Below are positions 7,742 through 15,938 of a DNA stretch of 64,000 nt, one piece after another (the stretch's first letter is position 1; each line of letters opens with the position of its first letter). Position numbers and translations under genes: made by a program. Under the pieces are notes generated by a model. It did not search any database, had not been told where the DNA came from, and saw only the letters and a program-made list of their open reading frames with translations. This DNA is from VAZQ01 sp963744275 (GTDB taxonomy: Bacteria; Pseudomonadota; Alphaproteobacteria; Rhizobiales; Xanthobacteraceae). The stretch is taken from positions 1 through 64,000 of the forward strand of contig CAVUSX010000007.1 of NCBI GenBank assembly GCA_963744275.1, given 5' to 3'.

Positions 7742-9143
7742 ATGAGCCCTGGTGATTCTCTTCCGACCGATCCCGATGCACTGCGCACTCTGCTCCTGGC
7801 CGAGCGGGAACGCCATGCCGAGGAGCTCGAGCGGTTGGCGGCCATCATCAAGGAGTTGCAGCGGCACCGTTTCGGCCGTCGCGCCGAGCGGCTCGATCCC
7901 GAGCAGTTGGCGCTGGCGCTGGAAGATGTAGAGCAGACGCTCGCGGCGGCAGACGCCGCGGCGGAGAACGACACCACCGCCCAGAAGCAAGCCATGCCGC
8001 GTAGGCGGCGGATCAATCGGGGCGCACTGCCGCCGCATCTGCCGCGTGAAGAGATCGTCATCGATGTGGCCGACAAGACCTGCGCATGCTGCGGCGGCCT
8101 CAAGCACCGGATCGGCGAGGACGCCTCGGAACGGCTCGACATCATCCCGGCGCAGTTCAAGGTAATCGTGACGCGCCGTCCCAAATATGCCTGCCAGGCC
8201 TGTGCCGGCGAAGTGGTGCAAGCGCCGGCGCCGGAGCGGCTGATCGAGAGCGGCATTCCCACCGAGGCATTGGTCGCGCATGTGCTGGTCGCCAAATATG
8301 CCGACCACACGCCGCTCTATCGCCAGGCGCAAATCTATGCGCGCCAAGGCGTCACGCTCGACCGTTCCACCTTGGCCGATTGGGTGGGCCGTGCCGCTTT
8401 CGCGTTGCGCCCGGTGCACGCGCGGCTCCTGGAGCAACTGAAGCAGTCGACCAAGCTGTTCGCCGATGAGACGACGGCACCGGTGCTCGATCCCGGACGC
8501 GGGCGCGTCAAGAAGGGCCAGTTGTGGGCCTATGCGCGCGACGAGCGGCCCTGGGCCGGCCGCGCTCCGCCAGGTGTTGCCTATGTCTATGCCCCCGACC
8601 GCAAACATGCGCGGCCGGCCGAGCATCTCGCAGGCTTCAGCGGCATCCTGCAGGTCGACGGCTATGGCGCCTACGAGGACCTTGCCGAATGCGGCGACGT
8701 CGCGCTGGCTTTCTGCTGGAGCCATGTGCGGCGGCAATTCTACGATATCCAGGTGAAGACGCCGGCACCGATCGCCACCGGGGCCCTTGTCCGCATCGCC
8801 GCGCTCTATGCCATCGAAGCCGACATTCGTGGTCGTTCCGTCGATGAACGCCGCCAAGCGCGGCAGCGGCGCACAAAACCTCTCGTCGACGGCTTGCGTC
8901 TCTGGCTCGAAGCCCGGCTTGCCGCCGTCTCCGGCAAGTCGACCATCGCGATCGCGATCCGCTACACCCTCTCGCGCTGGGACGGCCTTGTTCGATTCCT
9001 CGACGACGGCCGCATCGAGATCGACTCCAATGTGGTCGAGCGCACCATCCGCCCGATTGCACTCGGGCGCAAAAACCATCTCTTCGCCGGCTCCGACGGC
9101 GGCGGCGAGCATTGGGCGGTCATCGCCTCGCTCATCGAAACCG
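7742..9143 (+). pseudogene. tnpC: IS66 transposase TnpC, C-terminally truncated
   Basis: It begins near Asp-Pro-Asp-Ala-Leu-Arg-Thr-Leu-Leu-Leu-Ala-Glu with the usual leucine-rich coiled coil. The zinc-finger-like motif Cys-Ala-Cys-Cys-Gly-Gly comes next with a second Cys pair (Cys-Gln-Ala-Cys). The DDE domain follows: Phe-Ala-Asp-Glu-Thr (first Asp), Leu-Gln-Val-Asp-Gly-Tyr (second Asp), Cys-Trp-Ser-His-Val-Arg-Arg, and Asn-Val-Val-Glu-Arg-Thr-Ile-Arg with the catalytic Glu. Conservation stops after Ile-Ala-Ser-Leu-Ile-Glu-Thr at 9142, where a normal TnpC has about 40 more residues. The frame then runs on into unrelated DNA and IS701. All catalytic residues are present, but the protein is incomplete. 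Confidence 0.85.
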
Positions 9144-9147
9144 CCTC

Positions 9148-9163
9148 ATGCCGAGCGCGGCAT
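9148..9163. repeat. Short perfect palindrome at the IS66 breakpoint
   Basis: ATGCCG, a 4-base loop, then CGGCAT, starting five bases after the last conserved tnpC base. It probably belongs to the end of another element or to a recombination site that removed the IS66 right end, but I cannot identify it. Confidence 0.4.
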
Positions 9164-9195
9164 AAGCAAGTTTGGACAAAACCGCTGCGCGCTAG

Positions 9196-10720
9196 TCTTA
9201 CTGCGTCATATTTTTTGGGACTCTGAATGCCTTGGAATTGGAGCGGCACAACATGGACATCGCGAGAGTGTCCTGGCAAGAGCGACAATCAATCGTCGGC
9301 GCATGGTTGCGACTGAGTTTGGGATGTGGCGTTCAGGCCGCAATGGCGGATCCTCTGGGTCTGTAACGCTCGGATAGGCAAGGTTGCGGGAGGAACCTGG
9401 CGGAACGAGGTCCTGAGGGGGGAATCGTCTCCCTCTCGGAGATCAGGAAGCCATAAGCCGCGATGCATAGTGTGGCGTGGTGGTGAAAACCTCGCCATCC
9501 GCGACCTTCGAAGTGTCCGAGCCCGACCTCCTGCTTGAGGTCCTGATAGTCGCGCTCGATGCGCCAGCGCAGCTTGGCGGTGTTGACCAGATCGCGAAAA
9601 GAGATTTTTGCCGGAAGGGTCGAGAGCCAATATTTGGTCGGCTCTTTCTCGCCCTCGGGCCATTCGATCAGCAGCCATTCTTCCGTTCGACATTCGGCGA
9701 GTTGGTCATCGCGATGCGCAACGCGAACACGCACTCGCGCAAAGCGCGAGGACAATCGCTCGGCGCTGCCTTCTCGCCATTTGATCGTGCGCCAGGCGTG
9801 CTTTGGCAGGCCGAATGCAAGCTTCTTGGCTGGGATCGGCTGATGCTTGGCGTCGCGGCGCATACGCGTCGGCTGCCGACCGCGGCCCGACCATGGCTTG
9901 GGTGGCAACGGCCCTGTGCCGGGAGCCCATACCGTGGTGCTCGACAGAATGCCGGCCACATATATCAACTCCAACGCCGTGATCGCCGTGCGCAACTCGC
10001 TGTTGTTGCCATACCCGGCGTCGAGCAGCACCACGCCGCGCGGCAGACCGGCTTGGCAGGCCCAACGCAGTTGATCGAGCGCAATCTCCGGCTTGGTCTT
10101 GAAGACGATCTCCTCTGGAACACCCGCCTTGCGTCGACGCACATCATCCGCCGCCCAGTCTTTCGGCAGATACAGCCGATAGGCCACCGGCAGGCTGGCA
10201 TGATGATTGGCAATCGAGAGCGACACCGCTACCTGGCAATTGTCCTGCTTGCCAAGCTGACCACAATATTGCCTCGCAACGCCGACCGAGTGCAGCCCCT
10301 GCTTGGGAAAGCCCGTATCATCAATGATCCACGCCTCGATCCGTCCGTGCCGCTCCATCTCCGGTAGAACCAGATCGCGTACCCTTGCCAGCACCGTCTC
10401 GTCCGACCAGCCGCCCTTGCCGATAAAATGCAGCAGCGATTGATGCTGCGCGGAAACCCGTGCAGGCGCCGTTATCGCCGCCATCGGCTCCACACTCTTG
10501 CGCTCGCAAGACATCAGCAAGCCCAAACAATAGTCCCGTAAGGGTTGGACACGGGCTCCGTGCCCAATCACGCTCGCAAGCCCCTCGACATAAATAGCCA
10601 AACGCGATTCACTACCGCGCGATTCTCGGAGATCCATATCAGCCTCCAAATGCTGCTGTAAATCTCGGTAAGTACTTGATTCCTCGACTGGTAACTCTGC
10701 GTCATTCTGACTCAGTAAGA
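9196..10720 (-). mobile_element. Complete IS701-family insertion sequence (1525 bp)
   Basis: Both ends can be read. The left end is TCTTACTGCGTCAT (from 9196) and the right end, read inwards on the other strand from 10720, is TCTTACTGAGTCAGAAT: imperfect terminal inverted repeats. They are flanked by a 4-bp direct repeat CTAG at 9192-9195 and 10721-10724, fitting the YTAR target duplication known for IS701. The single transposase gene fills the element on the minus strand. The insertion target was the unidentified DNA just beyond the truncated IS66. Confidence 0.85.
9333..10637 (-). CDS. IS701-family transposase
   Basis: 434 residues from the ATG at 10637, which has GGAGG five bases upstream. 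The DDE-type (IS4-like fold) signatures are clear: Ala-Trp-Ile-Ile-Asp-Asp-Thr-Gly-Phe-Pro-Lys-Gln-Gly with the first Asp, Gln-Tyr-Cys-Gly-Gln-Leu-Gly-Lys-Gln, Val-Leu-Leu-Asp-Ala-Gly-Tyr-Gly with the second Asp, and Trp-Arg-Ile-Glu-Arg-Asp-Tyr-Gln-Asp-Leu-Lys-Gln-Glu with the catalytic Glu. Length is normal and no frame break is seen, so the element may be active. The reading frame ends 137 bases inside the left end. Confidence 0.92.
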   Translation of the reverse strand: MDLRESRGSESRLAIYVEGLASVIGHGARVQPLRDYCLGLLMSCERKSVEPMAAITAPARVSAQHQSLLHFIGKGGWSDETVLARVRDLVLPEMERHGRIEAWIIDDTGFPKQGLHSVGVARQYCGQLGKQDNCQVAVSLSIANHHASLPVAYRLYLPKDWAADDVRRRKAGVPEEIVFKTKPEIALDQLRWACQAGLPRGVVLLDAGYGNNSELRTAITALELIYVAGILSSTTVWAPGTGPLPPKPWSGRGRQPTRMRRDAKHQPIPAKKLAFGLPKHAWRTIKWREGSAERLSSRFARVRVRVAHRDDQLAECRTEEWLLIEWPEGEKEPTKYWLSTLPAKISFRDLVNTAKLRWRIERDYQDLKQEVGLGHFEGRGWRGFHHHATLCIAAYGFLISERETIPPSGPRSARFLPQPCLSERYRPRGSAIAA

Positions 10721-10724
10721 CTAG

Positions 10725-11221
10725 TCGATATTTCGTAAATCGACCCAGAGAATAGACTTGGAAATACGCTGGCTAACGATCCGCAATGGCGCGATGTTAA
10801 CCATATCCTTGGCAAGCGGCGGCGTTGTGCTTTTCAAGACCTTCGCGGCATTCGTCACCGGCTTTGCGGAAAAGCCTCGATCCACCCCTGCCGCCCGCCT
10901 TCACGGTGGCTCGATTGCGCCAGCACATTGCGGCGGAGATAGGGTACGGGCGGCGCCAGATCGCCAGCACACCCATTTTTCCTTGGGCTGAGCTGCGCGG
11001 TGAGCGGTCCTTCCGGGAGCAGAGCGATTGATGGTAGCGTCAGCCGGAGCAACGGCTGAACCGTCCCGATTCGCTGATCGGGTTTCTCTCGCCGGTTGCC
11101 CTCGATAGAATTGGTCACACGAGCGCTACAGTGCGAAATCATCATGGGCCGATCGACCTGTTTCTGAACCTCCCTACGGCCTGCGCGCCAGGTCGTCGAC
11201 TGCGTTGATCACGGGGTTCCG
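10725..11221. other. No supportable gene (about 500 bases)
   Basis: Sequence between the IS701 right target repeat and the YwaF-like gene. Short open frames on both strands lack recognisable features. Its first bases were contiguous with 9144-9195 before IS701 arrived. Confidence 0.5.
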
Positions 11222-11965
11222 GTGAGCACCTGGGAAGTCTTCGTCCCGTTCAGCAGCTTGCATCTGCTCGCAGTGGCGGTTTGCGCGGCGCTCATCGCGG
11301 CGCTCGCGATGGCGGGACGGGCGCTGCGCGAGCCCTCGGCCGAGGCGCGCCTGCGCAGGCGCTGGGCGGTGTTCGCGCTCTGTTATTGGTTCGGCTACGT
11401 GATTTGGTGGAACTGGAACGGGCTCGATCTGGACGGTGGCCTGCCGCTCCACCTTTGCGACTTCAACGGTCTGGTGGCACCGCTGGCGCTGCTGACGCTC
11501 AACCGGTGGGCCAGGGCGACCCTCTATTTCTGGTCGTTCACCCTCACCCTGCAGGCGTTCATCCAGCCTCTGCTCAGCACCGGGCCGGCGCATCTGGCGT
11601 TCTGGGCGTTCTGGGCCGGGCACACGATCATCATGGCGAGCGCGGTCTACGACATCACGGTGCTGGGTTTCCGCCCGGATTGGCGTGACGTTCGGCGCGT
11701 GATCATCGTGAGCCTCGGCTATGTGGCGGTGGTGACGCCGGTCAATCTGGCGCTCGGCACCAACTACGGCTTCATCGGCAACCCGCCGCCGGGAAAACCC
11801 ATTCCGCCCTTCATCGATGCGATGGGCCCGTGGCCCGGACGAGCGCTCATCGTCATGGCTCTGGCCACCATCGGATTTGTCCTCGCCCTACTGCCGTGGC
11901 GCTTCGCCGGTTCGTGCGTCCCATTGGAAGCGGACCGGATCGAGGCGGGCGAAGGCGGTATTTGA
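11222..11965 (+). CDS. YwaF/TMEM164-like integral membrane protein (TIGR02206 type)
   Basis: 247 residues from a GTG start. About seven hydrophobic helices are visible: residues 8-30, 48-66, 82-98, 100-118, 128-150, 158-178 and 205-225. The signature Leu-Pro-Leu-His-Leu-Cys-Asp-Phe-Asn-Gly lies at about residues 76-85, followed by Leu-Thr-Leu-Asn-Arg-Trp. The Asn-Tyr-Gly-Phe-Ile segment (around 182) and Gly-Pro-Trp-Pro (around 202) are also typical of this family. Function is unproven in bacteria. The gene appears intact and stands alone inside the accessory zone, so it may be cargo or an old core gene stranded among insertions. Confidence 0.8.
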   Translation: MSTWEVFVPFSSLHLLAVAVCAALIAALAMAGRALREPSAEARLRRRWAVFALCYWFGYVIWWNWNGLDLDGGLPLHLCDFNGLVAPLALLTLNRWARATLYFWSFTLTLQAFIQPLLSTGPAHLAFWAFWAGHTIIMASAVYDITVLGFRPDWRDVRRVIIVSLGYVAVVTPVNLALGTNYGFIGNPPPGKPIPPFIDAMGPWPGRALIVMALATIGFVLALLPWRFAGSCVPLEADRIEAGEGGI

Positions 11966-12105
11966 GTGAGCCGCAATGCTGCGGTCAGCGCGAGGTCGGG
12001 AACTCGCCGCAGCCGCGCAAGGCGAGCGGACGCCAGAGCTCGCACCGATCGCAACGGGACCGCGAGAATTCGTCGGGTGGCCTTGGGCTCTTCGCCGGCG
12101 ACGGG

Positions 12106-12612
12106 TTAAATTGATTTCAGGCGGTTGCGGAGCTCGTCGGTGTCGATGCGCTCCTCCCAGTAGTCCAGCAGTGTCGCGCGGTTCAGGTCGACAAACCTGC
12201 GCACCTGACTGAGCAGGCCGGATGACATCCTCACAGCGTTGCCGGCGGCAACGGAACCGTCGTGGATTGAGATGGAAGCGGTTTCGCTGGTCGGGCTGAC
12301 CGTGTCCGGCGGATCGATAGCCACCTTGATCCGCGCAGCATGGCGGGCATGGACCTTGGGCGAGATAAACAGAGTATTGTCGACGCCGGTCACATTCTTG
12401 CGATAGGTGACCATGTGCTCGAGTTGCTCCAGTTCCGCGAGCTTATCGGCAAGCGCGAAGATATCGTCACGTCGTGCAACGACGAAGCTTTCGATGCCAG
12501 CGACGATGCCGGCCCCGGCTGACGTGCCAATCTGGCCGGGCGCCAATTCTCGGCTGAAGCGGGCGACGTCGCTGTCGCTTAGGATCGGTCGTATGTCCAC
12601 GTGGCTGTCCAT
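12106..12612 (-). CDS. Conserved hypothetical protein (168 aa)
   Basis: ATG start at 12612. The C-terminal part (about residues 78-168) has a pattern I recall from small rhizobial hypothetical proteins: Asn-Thr-Leu-Phe-Ile-Ser-Pro-Lys, Arg-His-Ala-Ala-Arg-Ile-Lys-Val-Ala-Ile-Asp-Pro-Pro, then Val-Asp-Leu-Asn-Arg-x-x-Leu-Leu-Asp-Tyr-Trp-Glu and Asp-Thr-Asp-Glu-Leu-Arg-Asn-Arg-Leu. The N-terminal 75 residues are predicted helical and unrelated to anything I know. The usual form of the C-terminal protein is about 95 residues, so this could be a fusion or two genes joined by a frame error. No signal peptide or membrane helix. Function unknown. Confidence 0.6.
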   Translation of the reverse strand: MDSHVDIRPILSDSDVARFSRELAPGQIGTSAGAGIVAGIESFVVARRDDIFALADKLAELEQLEHMVTYRKNVTGVDNTLFISPKVHARHAARIKVAIDPPDTVSPTSETASISIHDGSVAAGNAVRMSSGLLSQVRRFVDLNRATLLDYWEERIDTDELRNRLKSI

Positions 12613-12885
12613 GGAGCCATCATAGCACTGGCGCCGTAGGGACTTCTAGGACCGTGCCGGGGCGCTGCCGGGGCGCACCGCGCAACAGCGGTGGTCCACA
12701 GTTGGCGCAATCGGGCGCCAGGCGGCGGTTGCATCCGGCACCAGCACCGCGGGGTCGATCGTGACCCGCATCATCCACCGCTATCGAGGGGTCGACAGAG
12801 CCGTCCGGGTCGGAACCTGGGATCGAGATCACGCCCGCGATGATTGCCGCGGGCGCAGAGTTCATCTGGGCTCACTTCGGAGACG

Positions 12886-13472
12886 TCATCCCTCACGGTC
12901 TCGGTGGCGTGGAGCAGCTGGCATCTGAGACTTATCGGGCCATGGAAGGCCTTCGTCGGTCAGCGCCACGTGGATGGCCCGCGCGTACGCCTTGAGCACG
13001 TCCGCGCTTTCCTCGTACCAGCGAAACTCTGTGAGGATGTGTTTGCCCACCAGCGTCTTGGCAAGCCGGTTGCCGTGGACCACGACCGGCACGATTTGAA
13101 AGTCCCCGCCTTCGATGGCGATGGCACATGGAGCGTGGACAGCAACATCGCGCTGACCACCTACGCCGTTAGCCCTGCCAACAAGCCAGTCGATCGCCGG
13201 CTTCGCCTTCGGGTGCTTCTCGGACCAGGCTTCGTCCGATGCGGCGGTTTGCAGAGCAGCTTGAAGCATATCCCGCTGCGCGCGGTCGCTCCTACTCGAG
13301 TGCCAGACCGCAAGGCCCATGTGATCGTTGATGCCCGCCACCAGGCAGAACAGCCTGCCGAGCTCTTCCTGCAGGTGGTTCCAGGCATGGGCGACCTTGC
13401 CAAGCGCCGAAAAGTAGGGGCGAAGGCGGCGGTTGCGGCATCGACTTCCTCATCGGTCGGCAGCCTCGCCAT
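12886..13472 (-). pseudogene. Hypothetical protein with one frame break
   Basis: The start Met-Ala-Arg-Leu-Pro-Thr-Asp-Glu-Glu at 13472 is followed by Ala-Ala-Phe-Ala-Pro. Near 13415 the sense moves to the frame reading Tyr-Phe-Ser-Ala-Leu-Gly-Lys-Val-Ala-His-Ala-Trp-Asn-His-Leu-Gln-Glu-Glu-Leu. It continues through Phe-Cys-Leu-Val-Ala-Gly, Asp-Trp-Leu-Val-Gly-Arg-Ala-Asn, Val-His-Ala-Pro-Cys and Leu-Val-Gly-Lys to Gly-Leu-Pro-Trp-Pro-Asp. The restored protein is about 195 residues and mostly helical, with a His-Ala-Trp-Asn-x-Leu-Gln-Glu start and an Arg-Asp-Val-Ala-Val-His-Ala-Pro-Cys centre. It looks like a conserved soluble hypothetical protein of rhizobia. Here one base is missing rather than inserted. 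Confidence 0.6.
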
Positions 13473-13563
13473 CCCCCCGACCTCTTTCCGCCTTTGGTCG
13501 ATCGCTCACCTGACCGTGGGCAGCCCCGGCCGATCGAAATTTCGCTCGTGATTTCAAAGGTCC

Positions 13564-13656
13564 TGGCGGAGACGCAGGGATTCGAACCCTGGATACGGCT
13601 TTAGACCGTATAACGGTTTAGCAAACCGCCGCCTTCAGCCACTCGGCCACGTCTCC
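13564..13656 (-). tRNA. tRNA-Ser (anticodon GCT), CCA encoded
   Basis: Read on the minus strand, GGAGACG at 13656-13650 pairs with CGTCTCC near the 3' end, followed by discriminator G and an encoded CCA (13566-13564). The T-arm GGTTCGAATCC, the anticodon loop containing GCT (TTTGCTAAA) and the long variable arm of class II tRNAs are all present. Length is 90 bases plus CCA. It reads AGC/AGU codons. Its 3' end faces the insertion-rich zone on the left. Confidence 0.95.
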
Positions 13657-13772
13657 GGATCCTGCATCCGTACCGAGCGCAGGGAGTCCGGTCAAGGCGC
13701 CAAAAACTGCTGCAGCCCGCGGCAGGACCGCAGCCAGACGCCACCGACGCAGGCCAGAGCCGATCGGCCCGA

Positions 13773-14039
13773 TCAATTCGCCTTGAGCCAAGCGCGCGCG
13801 GCGCGCTGGGCGGCGGCGATCTCGGTGTCCGACATCTGGTCGGCGATCTCGCGGCGCAGCCGAACGGCATCCAGGTTGCCACGCATGGCCGCCAGGTTGA
13901 ACCACTTGTGCGCCGTGACATAGTCGACCGGAACACTGCGTCCGATCGAATACATCATGCCGAGCTCATAGAAGGTATCGGCGACGGGCGCTTCGCCCAG
14001 CGCCGCCGAATTCATATCCCCAAAGTCAAAGCGTGCCAT
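13773..14039 (-). CDS. Sel1-repeat protein (88 aa)
   Basis: It starts at the ATG at 14039 behind GGGAGGGGGAGG; an upstream in-frame ATG at 14096 lacks a ribosome site. The core contains one clear Sel1-like repeat: Phe-Tyr-Glu-Leu-Gly-Met-Met-Tyr-Ser, Gly-Arg-Ser-Val-Pro-Val-Asp-Tyr-Val-Thr-Ala-His-Lys-Trp-Phe-Asn-Leu-Ala-Ala. This is followed by a helical tail ending Arg-Ala-Trp-Leu-Lys. Sel1 repeats mediate protein-protein contacts. There is no signal peptide, so it is cytoplasmic. It is divergent from the DUF2147 gene and next to tRNA-Ser. Confidence 0.8.
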   Translation of the reverse strand: MARFDFGDMNSAALGEAPVADTFYELGMMYSIGRSVPVDYVTAHKWFNLAAMRGNLDAVRLRREIADQMSDTEIAAAQRAARAWLKAN

Positions 14040-14455
14040 GTCGGCCTCCCCCTCCCCGCGCGCGCCCGTCGGATCGCGAACGTCATCCGGGATCAAAAGC
14101 TCAGCCCCCGGCCGAGCACGCGGATCATGCGTGGAAAATTTGAAGGGTGTTTTAAGGATCGAGATGAATCGAAAATGAATTGAATCCCAAGCATTTAACG
14201 AGCGGGCGCCGGCTACGGATCGTTAAGCACGCAGGCGGGCGCGCGGATTTTGGCGATCCTGCGGAGGCCGTAAATTCTGGCCAGGCGACGGAACCGGCCG
14301 GTTTGAAGCCGCAACATCACCGCATTCGTAGTGGACTTGGCGGCTCGGAACCGGCCCATGAAGTTCGCGCCCGGAGGGTCTGCCGGCCCGGACGGAATCG
14401 GGCTATGTTGCGCGCCGCTCGCGGCTGCGGCCGCAAGAAACCAAAGGGGACACCG
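14040..14455. other. Divergent intergenic region
   Basis: Four hundred bases between the Sel1 gene (minus) and the DUF2147 gene (plus). It should contain both promoters; I could not pick out convincing -35/-10 pairs. Confidence 0.4.
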
Positions 14456-14896
14456 ATGAAATTCCTGCGTACCGCAACGATCGCAGCCGCCCTGCTCGGC
14501 GGGTCGCTCGGCACCGGCTTTGCCGCCGATCCGATGGGCACCTGGCATACCGAAGAGGGCAAGGCCACGGTGCGCATCGCGGCTTGCGGACCGGCGCTGT
14601 GCGGCACCATCATCTCGCTCAAGGCCGCCAATGATCCCGATACCGGCAAGCCCGAGACCGATAAGCACAACGTGGATGCGAGCTTGCGCAGCCGGCCGAT
14701 GATCGGCGTGCAGGTGGTGCTCGGCATGAAGCCGAGCGGCACGGCCAACAAATGGTCCGGGCAGGTCTACAATGCCGAGGACGGCAAGACCTATACGGGA
14801 AGCCTGACCTTGCAGGATGCGAACACCATCAAGCTCGAGGGCTGCATCCTGGGCGGCCTCGTCTGCAAGGCCGCGACCTGGACCCGAGCGAGCTGA
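14456..14896 (+). CDS. DUF2147-family secreted protein
   Basis: 146 residues. A clear signal peptide with Leu-Leu-Gly-Gly-Ser-Leu-Gly-Thr-Gly-Phe-Ala and probable cleavage before Ala-Asp-Pro (about residue 23). The mature protein opens Gly-Thr-Trp-His-Thr-Glu-Glu-Gly-Lys-Ala, the typical DUF2147 start, then a Cys pair (Cys-Gly-Pro-Ala-Leu-Cys-Gly-Thr-Ile). It ends with Cys-Ile-Leu-Gly-Gly-Leu-Val-Cys-Lys and a Trp-Thr-Arg close. The four Cys probably form two disulfides in the periplasm. Family function is unknown. The ribosome site CAAAGGGGAC precedes the ATG. Confidence 0.85.
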   Translation: MKFLRTATIAAALLGGSLGTGFAADPMGTWHTEEGKATVRIAACGPALCGTIISLKAANDPDTGKPETDKHNVDASLRSRPMIGVQVVLGMKPSGTANKWSGQVYNAEDGKTYTGSLTLQDANTIKLEGCILGGLVCKAATWTRAS

Positions 14897-14938
14897 CGGC
14901 CGCGGCGCGGCATCAGAGAAAAACCGGCAACGCAAAAT

Positions 14939-14965
14939 GCCCTTCGGCTGAAAAAAGCCGAGGGC
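14939..14965. terminator. Hairpin downstream of the DUF2147 gene
   Basis: GCCCTTCGGCT pairs with AGCCGAGGGC (one bulged T) around a 6-base A loop, 42 bases after the stop codon. There is no T-run after the stem on the plus strand, so it may be an mRNA-stabilising hairpin rather than an intrinsic terminator. Confidence 0.35.
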
Positions 14966-15238
14966 GTCGGCGAGATACTTGAAGCCCGAGTCCGTGGCAG
15001 ATATTCCTGCCGCCGGTGAGAGCCGGATCTGATCCGTCCCTCAACTTCATGGGCCCTGGCCTTGCGGCGCGGAACACCTTGAAGCTCGAACTCCCTGTCT
15101 CGCCGACGCCCTTGCCGTCGACCGGAGCCGGCGCGTCGAGGGCGATCGCATTGCGCGGTTCGCTGCTCGAACTCCGCCGGCCCGTTAGACGCAGTCATCG
15201 ACATCCGTGGAGGTCGAAGACCGTGAAGCGGCGTTGGA

Positions 15239-15322
15239 CTACGCCTTCTTCTTCCTGCGCTTGGTCTTCTTCGCAGTCTTTTTCGCGGCCGTCTTCGTCT
15301 TCGTCTTACGCTTCTTCGCCAT
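15239..15322 (-). CDS. 27-residue Lys-rich basic protein
   Basis: ATG at 15322 with a near-perfect ribosome site (AGGAGGGC, three to four bases upstream) and TAG at 15241-15239. The sequence is Met-Ala-Lys-Lys-Arg-Lys, three Thr-Lys-type steps, Thr-Ala-Ala-Lys-Lys-Thr-Ala-Lys-Lys, then Arg-Arg-Lys-Lys-Lys-Ala: 15 of 27 residues are Lys or Arg and there is no acidic residue. It resembles the Lys/Ala tails of histone H1-like bacterial proteins, suggesting nucleic-acid binding. The strong ribosome site and the absence of any overlapping gene argue that it is real. Role unknown. Confidence 0.65.
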   Translation of the reverse strand: MAKKRKTKTKTAAKKTAKKTKRRKKKA

Positions 15323-15938
15323 GCTGCCCTCCTAGGTAATGAGTGAGTGGCGATGTCCGTCAGTGCTCACGGGGATCGTAAGCACTGTTCTTCGATTACT
15401 ACAGCGCGACAAAAAAAACACCTTTTCCACTTAACGAAGCGTGTATGAGCTCCGCGCGACACTACCTGTTGTGCGCACGCGACGCCCGGCGCGACGCCGC
15501 CGAGGTTTTCCGGCGACGTTGCGCGCGCAACGCAGCCCAAAATTTGATAAATGCGCAAAACATCAATTCTATAAGGGCTTTTGCGACATCAACATTTTCA
15601 GCACGACGCTGCTTTACGCCGCTGCGCGAGGCGCGGGCGACGCCGAATTGGCTTCCTGGAGGCGGCTGGAAAGTCGCGCGATCGCCGGCGAAAAAAAAAT
15701 TGGAAAACTTGCGTGAGCGAGCGTCTCGGCTCGCCGGATTCGACGCGAATCGCGCGAATCGGTTGCAAGTGATTCGCGGTCGGCGTCGTTTGCGATGACG
15801 TTTTGGCGACGGTGCGGCGAGATCGCGACGACATTTTTTGCGAAATCGGGCGACCGCGGACCGTCAAAATCGCGCGCGCGAGCGACGGCCGGCACCTCAT
15901 CTTGCCTCCGGCGGCGCGACCCGCGCCGGTGCAGCGCG
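15323..15938. other. Intergenic region with unusual word composition, no gene
   Basis: Six hundred bases upstream of the Lys-rich gene and beyond the 3' end of gatB. From about 15470 to 15900 it is crowded with CGCGA, GCGAA, CGACG and TTCGC words and contains a run of eight A near 15690. No open frame here looks like protein. Confidence 0.5.

Larger units (their letters stand above)
4229..9143 (+). mobile_element. IS66-family element, interrupted in tnpB and truncated in tnpC
   Basis: The left end is placed at GTAAGCGG (4229), the usual start of IS66 terminal repeats. The order tnpA-tnpB-tnpC with an ATGA overlap between tnpA and tnpB is standard for IS66. The copy is damaged three times: tnpA has two frame changes, tnpB is split by a 2.6-kb recombinase cassette (4864-7465), and tnpC loses its conserved C-terminus at about 9143. 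No right terminal repeat was found. The last matching tnpC codon defines the right boundary given here. Confidence 0.75.

Noticed and set aside
14097..14935. Open frames of 240 and 238 codons around the DUF2147 gene
   Set aside because: One is antisense, the other an upstream extension without conserved residues; the signal peptide at 14456 marks the true start.
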